Part shown: one piece after another, positions 6,813-13,993 of the stretch
How the letters are laid out: each line of letters opens with the position of its first letter
Numbering within the stretch: the stretch's first letter is position 1
NCBI GenBank assembly: GCA_946886545.1
Contig: CAMPIU010000029.1
Coordinates: forward strand, 1-13,993
Reading direction: 5' to 3'
Source: an uncultured Flavobacteriales bacterium
Lineage (GTDB): Bacteria > Bacteroidota > Bacteroidia > Flavobacteriales > Crocinitomicaceae
DNA: 13,993 nucleotides
Notes under the pieces: generated by a model
The model's input: only the letters and a program-made list of their open reading frames with translations
Told to the model about the DNA's origin: nothing
Database searches by the model: none
Program-made: the position numbers and the translations under genes

Positions 6813-7851
6813 CTTTAATTGTATTTAGTTTGAGTTCTGAAATGAGTTCTGCAAGACTTAATGATGCATAAGCAATTCGTTGATCTGCAGCCCCGTAGTA
6901 AATGTAAAGGGTGTCGCCAAAAAGTGCAGTTCCGCACGGAAAACACACGTTGTTGACTTCTCCTTCTAATTCCCAAACCTTTTCCGGTTCGAATAAGGGA
7001 TAAGGCAAACGGGCAATTTCCTTTCTTGGGTCATGGGTGTCGAGTAATGCTGCACAGGCAGCGTAAATATTTCCTTCGGGCGTGCACTTCACTCCATGGT
7101 AGATCAAAAGCCAGCCAAGGGGTGTTTCAATCGGAGGAGCGCCTGCGCCGATGTAGTTTATTTCATGTTCATATTTAGGAAACAGGATAGTATGTTCTTC
7201 GAGGTTTGAAATGTAATCTGTCCAGAATGAAGGAGTGAGATCACTTAGTTCCTCAATCGAAACCAATTGAATATCGGGTTTTATCCGGTGAAGAAAACAG
7301 AGTTTTCCCTGAATTCTCCGGGGAAAGAAAAGAACATCTTTGTCCCATACCAAATTCTCCCGGTCCACCTTAATTTCCGGATTACACGGACTAGGATTAA
7401 AAAAGTCCCAGTAACGATGATTTACATGCTCGGATCCTTTTATCAGTGCTTCAAATTCATAATAGGAGAGTTGTGGGACAATAATCCCCTTCTTTTCGAA
7501 ATGTTTTAAATCGTTGGAAGTTGCCAAAGCCCCCAATGCGTTTATGCCATCGTATGCGGTGTATGTGAGGTAATAAGTATCTTCGATCTGGCAGATACGG
7601 GGATCTTCTACTCCCTGTACTTCATAAGGAAACTCGGGAGAAATGAGTGGTTCCGTGTTTCGAGTGACAATTTCATGCGGACCATCGAGTCTGCAATAAC
7701 CTATCGTAGAGTGATTCCTTTCTTTTACTGCTCTGTAAAAGAGATGGACTGTATTACCTTCACGCAGTACAGCAGGATTCAGCACTCCATGACTTTCAAA
7801 GTCAAGAGCTGTCTTCTCTAATAGTATGCCTTCTTTTGTAACCTCGACCAT
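6796..7851 (-). CDS. GH130 family glycoside phosphorylase or hydrolase
   Basis: A 351-residue five-bladed beta-propeller of glycoside hydrolase family 130. Motifs in order: NPAVL near residue 26, HLFYRAV, GVEDPRI (about 81-87, containing the catalytic Asp expected in this family), YYLTYTAYDG, DVLFFPRRIQGKLCFLHR, GAGAPPIETPLGWLLIYHGV, ALLDTHDP, CFPCG, and YYGAADQRIAYA near the C-terminus. GH130 members act on beta-mannosides, either by phosphorolysis or hydrolysis. I cannot decide between the two from sequence alone. An insertion of about 30 residues (GSEHVNHRYWDFFNPSP region) precedes the DVLFFP strand. No signal peptide, so cytoplasmic. The frame opens at a TTG (7866), but ATG 7851 directly follows a perfect -7 box and is preferred. 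First gene of a GH130-GT4-pncC operon. Confidence 0.92.
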   Translation of the reverse strand: MVEVTKEGILLEKTALDFESHGVLNPAVLREGNTVHLFYRAVKERNHSTIGYCRLDGPHEIVTRNTEPLISPEFPYEVQGVEDPRICQIEDTYYLTYTAYDGINALGALATSNDLKHFEKKGIIVPQLSYYEFEALIKGSEHVNHRYWDFFNPSPCNPEIKVDRENLVWDKDVLFFPRRIQGKLCFLHRIKPDIQLVSIEELSDLTPSFWTDYISNLEEHTILFPKYEHEINYIGAGAPPIETPLGWLLIYHGVKCTPEGNIYAACAALLDTHDPRKEIARLPYPLFEPEKVWELEGEVNNVCFPCGTALFGDTLYIYYGAADQRIAYASLSLAELISELKLNTIKDETSN

Positions 7852-7863
7852 AGCTGTGTTCCC

Positions 7864-7894
7864 CAAACTTAAAGTGGTCCCGGGGGATTGTAAA
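7864..7894 (-). promoter_or_regulatory. promoter of the GH130-GT4-pncC operon
   Basis: On the minus strand, TAAGTTTG (7864-7871) is an exact match to TAnnTTTG, with TTTA (7891-7894) 19 bases upstream as a three-of-four match to the -33 TTTG. The -7 box ends 12 bases before the ATG at 7851 and overlaps the alternative TTG at 7866, which argues against that TTG. The implied 5' leader is only a few bases. This is the best promoter in the window. Confidence 0.62.
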
Positions 7895-7913
7895 GTTCTG
7901 TTGCAGAGCGAGC

Positions 7914-7932
7914 AAATTTGTTATACAAATTT
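7914..7932. promoter_or_regulatory. palindromic candidate operator between divergent genes
   Basis: AAATTTGTTATACAAATTT is a perfect inverted repeat with 8-bp arms (7914-7921 and 7925-7932) around TAT. Its centre lies about 52 bases upstream of the GH130 operon's -7 box (7864-7871) and about 215 bases before the lipoprotein ATG. That place suits an activator of the GH130 operon. The site is AT-rich, so a chance palindrome is possible. Confidence 0.4.
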
Positions 7933-8138
7933 TGGCAGAACTTACATAATCATCACATTTCACAAAAATTAGCAGATGGACGCTAGATGAATCTCTCTTC
8001 TTTTCAGGGGAGAAATCCCGGTTGGTTATGTGGGTTTTACCCTTTTGGGGAAGATGTGGAATAGCTAGTTTAGCTCCAGATAAGCTGAAAATGATCAAAC
8101 TCTTTTCAGGACGAATATTAAACCTTAAAAATTGCTTT

Positions 8139-9326
8139 ATGAAACACTATTTCACGCATCCACTCACAATTGCAGCAAGCTGTCTGTTAATCTTATTCAG
8201 TTCTTGTGCAGAGGGAACATCAGAAGAAAAAGAAGAGACTTTGACGAATCAACTGACGGTTAAAGTCCTTGATGACGAAGAAGGTTTCTCAGGCTTGAAG
8301 AGTAACAATTCCGATTGTTCCGGTTTACTCAATCCCCTTTATACCACCTTTCACTCAAAGTCAGATAAGGAATTGCTTGAAACCTTGTATCAAATTTATT
8401 CGGGCAGTAAAGAAAACTACAACAGTAAAAAAAGCGGCTGGGGATTGAGTGCTGTAATTCCTGAATATGGAAGTTATGCATTCAACTCGAACAAAAAGAA
8501 AGTTGCAGGAATGGTTGAGAAATACAGCGGACGTAATGATTATAAGCTTTCAATCACCGAACTGCAGGAGATCGGATACAGTTTTGTGGATCCTGCTGTT
8601 GCTGTTCAAATGTACCGGGAATTTAATGTGTGTAATGGAACTAATTCTTTCCAGCCTCGTTTGGTCCTTTTGTCGAATACAAAAGAGAAAGTGATTTGCC
8701 AGTTGTACCTGCCACCTAATGCACAACGGATTGACAAGGTAAAACTTCGTGGAATTGAATCGTCCAATTTAACTTATGATCCACGATCAGGATCCAGGGT
8801 TAGAAGCAATGAAAGGATCAGGTATAGTTCCACATACACTCTGTGTTTTAATCGTGGAACAAGCAAAGATGGAGGGAGAATTATTGTTTCATTGGATACG
8901 GAACAGCCCTTGAGTGTAAACTATGAATCCGTTGATCAGCCTGTTTGTGAATACAAGTGGTTTTCCTCAGATGAAAATGGTGATCCTTATATAGCGAATG
9001 CAAGTATCCGGTTTGAATACAACAAGAAAAGAATCATTGCAACGCAGGCCAACGGTACAAGTTCTGTTATTGCATGGAACAGAAAAAGCCCGGTTCGGTC
9101 AATGATTTATACTGAGTTTAACCTGGATTCTGTCACAATCATCAACATTCATCCGAGTTATACTACGAAGCATTTTAAATCTATAAAAACCACGCAGGAT
9201 ATGAAGCCCGATTCGCGGATAGTAAATGTTTTAACGGAGATCTACCCCACAAAACATACATCTACTGTCACGTTCAGTATTTATTACAAAAAGTATCGGA
9301 AAGTTTGTAAAAAGGTTGATGCTTAA
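8139..9326 (+). CDS. lipoprotein of unknown function
   Basis: A 395-residue exported protein. The N-terminus has a signal peptide with a lipobox: hydrophobic residues 9-20, then FSSC with the lipidated Cys at 23. The next residues, AEGTSEEKEE, are acidic, resembling the Bacteroidota lipoprotein export signal that places lipoproteins on the outer face of the outer membrane; surface exposure is inferred. The mature part has a helical segment with a SGWGLSAVIPEYGSYAF stretch and a KYSGRNDYKLSITELQ stretch, then a mostly beta-strand C-terminal half with alternating polar/hydrophobic runs and several cysteines. I recognise no family and assign no function. The frame stays open upstream to an ATG at 8022, but only the start at 8139 gives a proper signal peptide. 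It is divergent from the GH130 operon, and followed by a 174-base gap. Confidence 0.82.
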   Translation: MKHYFTHPLTIAASCLLILFSSCAEGTSEEKEETLTNQLTVKVLDDEEGFSGLKSNNSDCSGLLNPLYTTFHSKSDKELLETLYQIYSGSKENYNSKKSGWGLSAVIPEYGSYAFNSNKKKVAGMVEKYSGRNDYKLSITELQEIGYSFVDPAVAVQMYREFNVCNGTNSFQPRLVLLSNTKEKVICQLYLPPNAQRIDKVKLRGIESSNLTYDPRSGSRVRSNERIRYSSTYTLCFNRGTSKDGGRIIVSLDTEQPLSVNYESVDQPVCEYKWFSSDENGDPYIANASIRFEYNKKRIIATQANGTSSVIAWNRKSPVRSMIYTEFNLDSVTIINIHPSYTTKHFKSIKTTQDMKPDSRIVNVLTEIYPTKHTSTVTFSIYYKKYRKVCKKVDA

Positions 9327-9500
9327 AAGGAAGTCTTTTTAAATCAGGGTCCTGGCAAGTATGTCGGGACTTTGTGTTTTATTTCCAACGAATCCCGAAA
9401 TTCTTCCGTTATTGAATAAGTAATTGGAATTCCGTATGTTTGGGCAAGTCATTTTGCTTAATCTATACAAATTCCTTAATCATTATTCAAATAGAAGACT
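9327..9500. other. intergenic gap before the T9SS gene
   Basis: No gene is seen. TCGGGA (9373-9378) and TCCCGA (9393-9398) could form a six-bp, 14-base-loop hairpin downstream of the lipoprotein gene, without a T-run. A promoter for the T9SS gene should lie near 9430-9490, but no good TAnnTTTG match is visible there. Confidence 0.35.
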
Positions 9501-10958
9501 ATGAAGAAATTAGTACTTGGGTTCATCTTAATCTGCAATTTTACCACTGAATCTTTAGCTCAAAGCGCTAATTGGAATGCTCCGGTTACTGTTGCATTGG
9601 GAACTACTTACAGTAATATTTATCCCCGGATAGCACTGACAACCGGAGATAATCCCTTAGTGACCTGGGAAAATAGCGGAACCGATAAAATCTATGCGGC
9701 ACGTTGGAACGGATCTGCTTTCACCAATCCCCTGGAATTGAATCCTGACGGAGTTGTTCCATACATTGCAACATGGACTGGAGCTGAAGTAGCAACATCC
9801 GGTGACACTGTTTTCGTAGTTTTCAGCACGGAACCGGTTGGTTCGGCAGCCCAGGTTTATACTATCCGTTCGCTTGATGGTGGAGTGACTTTTGAAGATA
9901 CGGTTCGTGTAGACCAGATCGGAAGTGATATTCCACGTTTTCCGTCGGTAGCTGTTGGTTTGAATGGCAATCCGGTTGTCAATTTCATGCGCTTCAATTC
10001 TTCTTTCGGAGATCCGGAATATTCCGTTTCACGCTCCACAAACGGAGGAGCATCTTATCTTGTTCCGATAAATCCGACTTCTGCGGTAACAGGTTTTGTT
10101 TGTGATTGCTGCCCGGCAACGATGGTTACTTCAGGTAATAAGCATGTGCTGTTATTTCGTAATGATGATAACAATATCCGCGAAATGTGGGGTTGCTATT
10201 CTACGGATGAAAGTGCAAGTTTTACTGCTTCCGGGGAAATAGATCAAACAAACTGGATGATTTCATCCTGTCCTTCCAGCGGGCCTTCCGGTGTAATTAT
10301 GGGCGACTCCCTGGTTTCAACCTGGATGAGCAATAGTGATGTATACATCAGTTCGACGAATTTAAATGACCAGCAAATCGGTGTTCACAGGAAAGTTTTT
10401 CCGGCAGGTTTAGGAGTTCAGAATTACCCTGTTATTGCAGGTAAAGGCGACACACTTGCAGTTGTATGGCAAGGTTCGAATGGCGGGTCTACGGATGTTT
10501 TCTTTACTTATTCCGTTACAGGTACTGCAGGTTTGGGAGTAAATATCGATACCTTGACAGCGGGAACAGTAGGAGGACAATCGCGTCCGGATATCCAATT
10601 CTCAAACGGGAAATTTCATATTGTTTACAGTGATAATGTAGGGAATAATGTGAAGTATTTACAAGGAACAATCGATCCGAATTCTCTTGGGGTAAATGAA
10701 GTGAATCCTGCCGCGGAAATGGAAATTTTCACGGTTCAGGCAGATGGAAAAACCTCCCTCAAGGTGAAATCCGTGATCAATACCGAATCAACGGTTCAAT
10801 TGATCAATTCAGCTGGTCAGCAGGTTTCAATTGGCAAGCAACAAATCAGTAGCGGTATTTCAACGATCTCTATTCCTGAAAGTATTCAGAAAGGAATCTA
10901 TTATGTGGTTTTGGAAACGAAAGCAGGAAGAGTTTATAAGCAGAAGGTGGTTTTATGA
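9501..10958 (+). CDS. T9SS-secreted sialidase-fold (BNR-type) beta-propeller protein
   Basis: A 485-residue secreted protein. Residues 1-20 are a cleavable signal peptide ending SLA before QS. Residues about 30-395 are propeller-like repeats with Asp-box-type turns: SLDGGVTFED (124-133), STNGGASY (179-186) and STDESASFT (234-242). A cysteine-rich core, CDCCP (201-205) with RNDDNNIREMW (220-230), C232 and SSCPSSGPSG (255-264), matches, from memory, a group of sialidase-superfamily proteins with paired CDCC and CPxxGP motifs. The usual catalytic Arg triad was not traced, so enzymatic sialidase activity is not claimed. Residues about 400-485 are a T9SS type A sorting domain ending VYKQKVVL, with the typical GIYYVVLETKAGR strand turn; it is removed or processed at the surface. 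The gene stands alone between 174-base and 44-base gaps. Confidence 0.85.
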   Translation: MKKLVLGFILICNFTTESLAQSANWNAPVTVALGTTYSNIYPRIALTTGDNPLVTWENSGTDKIYAARWNGSAFTNPLELNPDGVVPYIATWTGAEVATSGDTVFVVFSTEPVGSAAQVYTIRSLDGGVTFEDTVRVDQIGSDIPRFPSVAVGLNGNPVVNFMRFNSSFGDPEYSVSRSTNGGASYLVPINPTSAVTGFVCDCCPATMVTSGNKHVLLFRNDDNNIREMWGCYSTDESASFTASGEIDQTNWMISSCPSSGPSGVIMGDSLVSTWMSNSDVYISSTNLNDQQIGVHRKVFPAGLGVQNYPVIAGKGDTLAVVWQGSNGGSTDVFFTYSVTGTAGLGVNIDTLTAGTVGGQSRPDIQFSNGKFHIVYSDNVGNNVKYLQGTIDPNSLGVNEVNPAAEMEIFTVQADGKTSLKVKSVINTESTVQLINSAGQQVSIGKQQISSGISTISIPESIQKGIYYVVLETKAGRVYKQKVVL

Positions 10959-11002
10959 GAATTTATTATTAAAATTGGCACTGCTAACTTAATACTATTC
11001 TT

Positions 11003-11716
11003 ATGGTTGATGATCTGCTAGGAGGTCTTAAAGAAAATGTCAAAAAATCAAGAAATCCTTTTTTCGGAACTTTTATAGTAACATGGTCAGTTAGGCACTG
11101 GGATTTATATTATTCAATTTTCACATTTGATCCAGGAACCAAACTTTCTGAAAGAAAAGAATACATTAATAATTACTTTGATTATCATCATTTCTATAAA
11201 GAATTGATTTGCTGTGCTTTTTTAGCATTGGCGATTTTGATAATATCATATTTATTTATGGCTTTTACTCGCTTCATCAAAAAGATTTACCATCAAAATG
11301 TTATTCCATGGGTAAATACGCGATTTAGAACAAAAGAAATTAAAACGATAGGTGAGTATAATATACTGATGATAAAATATGATGATGAGCTTAAAAAGTA
11401 TGAATTATTGAAACAAAAGAATGCATCACTAAATGTAAGTTATCGAAGTGAAATGGAAGCTCATCAAAAGCTATTAAATGGTTTTGACGGAGCGAAGTCA
11501 AAAAAGGAGTATATTGAGAATATTATAAATAGGGGAAATATTAAATCATTACTTCAATTTATTAACAAAATTGGACCGACTTCTAGATTTTCACATTTGA
11601 ATCAAACACTGGAAACACATCAATATGAAATAGGTTTTTTATTGTTTAGCGGATTAATTGAAGAGTATCAAATGGATACAGAAAATACAATGATTCGTGT
11701 TACATATATTGGGTGA
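11003..11716 (+). CDS. AT-rich membrane protein with predicted coiled coil, unknown function
   Basis: A 237-residue protein. Two hydrophobic segments (about 19-41, FFGTFIVTWSVRHWDLYYSIF, and 66-88) flank a short charged loop ending ERKEYINNYFDY. A lysine/glutamate-rich helical stretch (about 118-160) looks like a coiled coil. The C-terminal 50 residues end with GLIEEYQMDTENTMIRVTYIG, which resembles the wing of a winged helix; that is a weak inference. I recall membrane proteins that start with an RNPFxGTFxxxW-type segment in variable genomic regions, but know no named family. Its DNA is much more AT-rich than its neighbours: 32 G/C of 120 in 11281-11400, versus 32 of 60 in 12061-12120 and 28 of 60 in 10081-10140. 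This suggests later acquisition. It stands alone, converging on the RND gene. Confidence 0.72.
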   Translation: MVDDLLGGLKENVKKSRNPFFGTFIVTWSVRHWDLYYSIFTFDPGTKLSERKEYINNYFDYHHFYKELICCAFLALAILIISYLFMAFTRFIKKIYHQNVIPWVNTRFRTKEIKTIGEYNILMIKYDDELKKYELLKQKNASLNVSYRSEMEAHQKLLNGFDGAKSKKEYIENIINRGNIKSLLQFINKIGPTSRFSHLNQTLETHQYEIGFLLFSGLIEEYQMDTENTMIRVTYIG

Positions 11717-11746
11717 GAATTTATAATTGATATTTGATATAAAAGA

Positions 11747-11785
11747 AAAACACCCCATCCCGTATGTACGGGATCGGGGCGTTCC
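11747..11785. terminator. convergent hairpin terminator
   Basis: ATCCCGT (11757-11763) pairs with ACGGGAT (11768-11774) around ATGT, and CCCC (11753-11756) pairs with GGGG (11776-11779) across a bulged C. On the minus strand the arm is followed by GTTTTTCTTTT, a strong U-tract for the RND gene, which stops 22 bases upstream. On the plus strand CTTTT is weaker, so it may serve both genes. Confidence 0.75.
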
Positions 11786-11800
11786 TTTTGGTTATTGGTG

Positions 11801-13993
11801 TCAATGATGTTCGTACTCGTGCCCTAGTGCGACAACATCAACTTCTTTGAGCAGTGCTCGTGCTTTTTTATTGGAGATTTCCCGTTTGAAAATATCGAAG
11901 ATCAGGTAAACACATGGAACGATGATTAGCGTTAGTAACATCGAACTGGTTAAACCTCCGATCAATACCCATGCTAATCCGGATTTCCATTCAGCTCCTG
12001 CTCCGTGGGCAAATGCAATCGGCATCATACCGAAAACCATCGCAAGCGTTGTCATCAGGATCGGTCGTAAACGCGCCTGGCCTGCAATGATCAATGCTTC
12101 AACCGTATTGTGTCCGTCAGCTTTCTTTTGGTTTGTAAAGTCTACGATCAAAATCGCATTCTTCGCTACCAATCCGATCAGCATGATCATACCAAGCATG
12201 GAGAAGATACTGATTGGTTCCGATGCCAATGCAAGCGCAAGTAAAGCTCCGATTATTGCCAATGGAATGGAGAACAAGACAACGAAAGGGTAAACATACG
12301 AATCGTACAAAGCTACCATGATGAGGTAAACGAACAGGATAGAAGCCAAAATTGCCAACATTAAGTTCCCGAATGCTTCCGCCATGTTTTTTGCATCCCC
12401 TTCAAAACTGTAAACCGTATTACTTGGAAGCGGATTCTTTTCTATCAATTTCGCAAACTCATCCGTTACCTGCTGGCTGGAAGTTCCCAGTACCTGGGAA
12501 GTAACAGTGATGGACGGAATCCGGTTCATTCGTTCCAATTTTGATGGTCCGCTTGCTTTACCGATTTTCGCAAACTGGCTCAGCTTGATCTCTTCTCCAC
12601 GATCATTTATAAAGTAAACCTCTTTCACATCAGAAGTGTTTTTCCGGTCGAAATCATCGTAGTTTACTAAAATGTCGTAGTCTTTTCCATCTTCCGAATA
12701 TTTGGAATTATCATCCCCGTTGAATGACATTTGAAGCGTAGAACCAACTGTACTCATGTTTAATCCCAACTCGGCCATTTTATCGCGGTCAATGTTTATG
12801 GTAATTTCAGGGTTTCCTGTTTCAACGGATACCTTAACTTCAGCAGTTCCTTTAATGGATTTCAATGTTTCCACTACCTTGGAAGCCGCTACGTAGTTCG
12901 AATCCATATCGTTTCCGGTAACCGCAATCTGTATCGGTGCATCATCTGCTCCACCCATAATTCCGACCGCCGCCGAGTTCACTTTCACATCCGGTAACAT
13001 GTCCTCTAAATCCTGCTTCATTAACTGGGCAATGATTGCCGCTGATTTGTCGCGTTTCTCTTTGTCAATGATCTTCACTGTCAACTGAGCTTTGTTATTG
13101 GCATTGCTTTGCGATCCCATGTTTCCGCTGGCTGTTCCCACACTTGTGAAGACATTGATTACCCGCGGATCATTGAACAGGTAATTTTCCACCCGTTGAA
13201 CCGTTGCATTGGTTTGCTGGATCGTTGCGTCCTGTGGTAATTCCAGCGAGATTACGAATTCTCCGCGGTCACCCTGGCTCACAAATTCTCCACCAATGTA
13301 TGGTCCGAGGAGCATCGGAATTAAAATAATACCAACAGCTGCCGCCGGAATAATGTAACGTTTTCTGCGCAATGCTACCGTTAACGCACGACCGTAAGAA
13401 GTCGTAATGTTTTTCAAAATGCGTTCGAAGGTCATGACAATTCGTCCGCCCAGTGTTTTGTTATTCAGGGTCGTTTCCTTCGCAAAGCGTGAGGCCAGTA
13501 ATGGAGTCAAAGTAAACGATACGAACAGGGACATCAAGGTTGAAATAACGATAACCAATGAGAACTGGGAAAGCAGGTTTGAGATCAAACCACCGACCAT
13601 TGTCAGCGGAAGGAATACCACGACGTCCACCAATGTAATTCCCATGGCCGTAAATCCGATTTCATTTCGTCCATCCAAAGCCGCCTTTTTGCGATCTTTC
13701 CCCATTTCCAGGTGACGGTAGATGTTTTCCAGAACCACAATCGAGTCATCGACCAGGATACCAACTACAAGTGAAATTGCTAGCATGGTCATCAGGTTCA
13801 TGGTAAAACCAAGCAAGTACATGGCGATGAATACGGAGATCAATGATGCCGGAATGGAAATCATGATAATAAACGCATTTCGGACACTGTGAAGGAACAA
13901 TAGCATCACCAGTGCTACGATAAAAATCGCCAAACCGAGATCTGTTACAACCGCATCTGCCGCTGCAATGGTAAAGTCAGAAGAATCGGAAGC
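11801..13993 (-). CDS. RND-family efflux transporter, C-terminal 730 residues (start outside window)
   Basis: The reading frame is open to the window edge; visible residues begin ASDSSDFTIAAADAVVTDLG, so a TTG at 13933 is not a start. It is an inner-membrane, proton-driven RND pump of the AcrB/HAE1 type, exporting hydrophobic or toxic compounds with a membrane-fusion protein and an outer-membrane channel. Seen in order: membrane helices with VGILVDDSIVVLENIYR (paired Asp at visible 82-83, the proton relay pair), a periplasmic porter domain starting near GEFVSQGDRGEFVIS, a docking region with PEITINIDRDKMAELGL, then the last helix bundle with GLVAKNAILIVDF (Lys at visible 611, the expected relay Lys). 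The C-terminus ends with a short HEYEHH tail. The first half of the first porter domain and the partner genes lie beyond 13993. A hairpin terminator follows the stop. Confidence 0.93.
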   Translation of the reverse strand, partial: ASDSSDFTIAAADAVVTDLGLAIFIVALVMLLFLHSVRNAFIIMISIPASLISVFIAMYLLGFTMNLMTMLAISLVVGILVDDSIVVLENIYRHLEMGKDRKKAALDGRNEIGFTAMGITLVDVVVFLPLTMVGGLISNLLSQFSLVIVISTLMSLFVSFTLTPLLASRFAKETTLNNKTLGGRIVMTFERILKNITTSYGRALTVALRRKRYIIPAAAVGIILIPMLLGPYIGGEFVSQGDRGEFVISLELPQDATIQQTNATVQRVENYLFNDPRVINVFTSVGTASGNMGSQSNANNKAQLTVKIIDKEKRDKSAAIIAQLMKQDLEDMLPDVKVNSAAVGIMGGADDAPIQIAVTGNDMDSNYVAASKVVETLKSIKGTAEVKVSVETGNPEITINIDRDKMAELGLNMSTVGSTLQMSFNGDDNSKYSEDGKDYDILVNYDDFDRKNTSDVKEVYFINDRGEEIKLSQFAKIGKASGPSKLERMNRIPSITVTSQVLGTSSQQVTDEFAKLIEKNPLPSNTVYSFEGDAKNMAEAFGNLMLAILASILFVYLIMVALYDSYVYPFVVLFSIPLAIIGALLALALASEPISIFSMLGMIMLIGLVAKNAILIVDFTNQKKADGHNTVEALIIAGQARLRPILMTTLAMVFGMMPIAFAHGAGAEWKSGLAWVLIGGLTSSMLLTLIIVPCVYLIFDIFKREISNKKARALLKEVDVVALGHEYEHH

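Noticed and set aside
7852..7866. TTG start for the GH130 gene, adding five residues
   Set aside because: The -7 box overlaps this codon, and the ATG at 7851 gives the normal N-terminus.
7802..8098. 98-residue minus-strand frame spanning the divergent gap
   Set aside because: It overlaps the GH130 start and the promoter, and the protein has no recognisable features.
8022..8138. Longer lipoprotein frame from ATG 8022
   Set aside because: It would bury the signal peptide and lipobox behind 39 extra residues.
11922..12293. Plus-strand frame opposite the RND gene, and a similar one at 13407-13715
   Set aside because: Both are complements of strongly conserved RND coding sequence.
13931..13933. 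RND gene starting at a TTG near 13933
   Set aside because: The frame is open and family-like up to the window edge, so this is an internal leucine codon.
1..13993. A complete defence island, prophage, transposon or CRISPR array
   Set aside because: No integrase, transposase, cas gene, spaced repeats or terminal repeats are visible; only the gene at 11003-11716 has accessory-like composition.

Overview
The window looks like the chromosome of a Bacteroidota member, most likely of the Flavobacteriia type. Three things point there: a secreted protein with a type IX secretion (T9SS) C-terminal sorting domain, a lipoprotein with a Bacteroidota-style acidic stretch after its lipid-bearing cysteine, and promoter boxes close to the Bacteroidota -7 consensus TAnnTTTG with no strong Shine-Dalgarno sequences. 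I cannot name a genus. There are no tRNA or rRNA genes, CRISPR arrays, insertion sequences or phage genes.

Layout. Bases 1-490 hold the end of a YciE/YciF-like ferritin-fold (DUF892) gene, a hairpin and a small YtxH-type protein, both of the sort often linked to envelope or general stress. Bases 573-2809 hold a DUF763 protein with a helix-hairpin-helix and a C-terminal QLSLF (the bacterial sliding-clamp-binding consensus), a small charged protein on the other strand, and a DUF72 TIM-barrel protein. An AT-rich gap with a long hairpin (2810-3112) leads to a 25-residue single-span membrane peptide and an internally duplicated DUF6766-type membrane protein. On the minus strand, 7851 to 3960, a GH130 glycoside phosphorylase/hydrolase, a two-domain GT4 glycosyltransferase and a CinA-C/PncC-like protein form a compact operon (17-base overlap, then an 18-base gap). 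A divergent region of 287 bases, with a near-perfect palindrome, separates this operon from an unrecognised lipoprotein. Then come a T9SS-exported sialidase-fold beta-propeller, a markedly AT-rich gene for a membrane protein with a predicted coiled coil, a convergent hairpin terminator, and the C-terminal 730 residues of an RND efflux pump that runs off the right edge.

How they fit together. The clearest functional unit is the GH130-GT4 pair, probably acting on a mannose-containing glycan; the PncC-like gene may only be a passenger. DUF763 and DUF72 sit side by side but their link is not proven. The envelope genes (lipoprotein, T9SS protein, RND pump) are individually regulated as far as can be seen. 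No complete new defence or mobile system is visible. The most novel leads are the clamp motif on DUF763, the AT-rich membrane gene at 11003-11716, and the near-leaderless placement of several -7 boxes.
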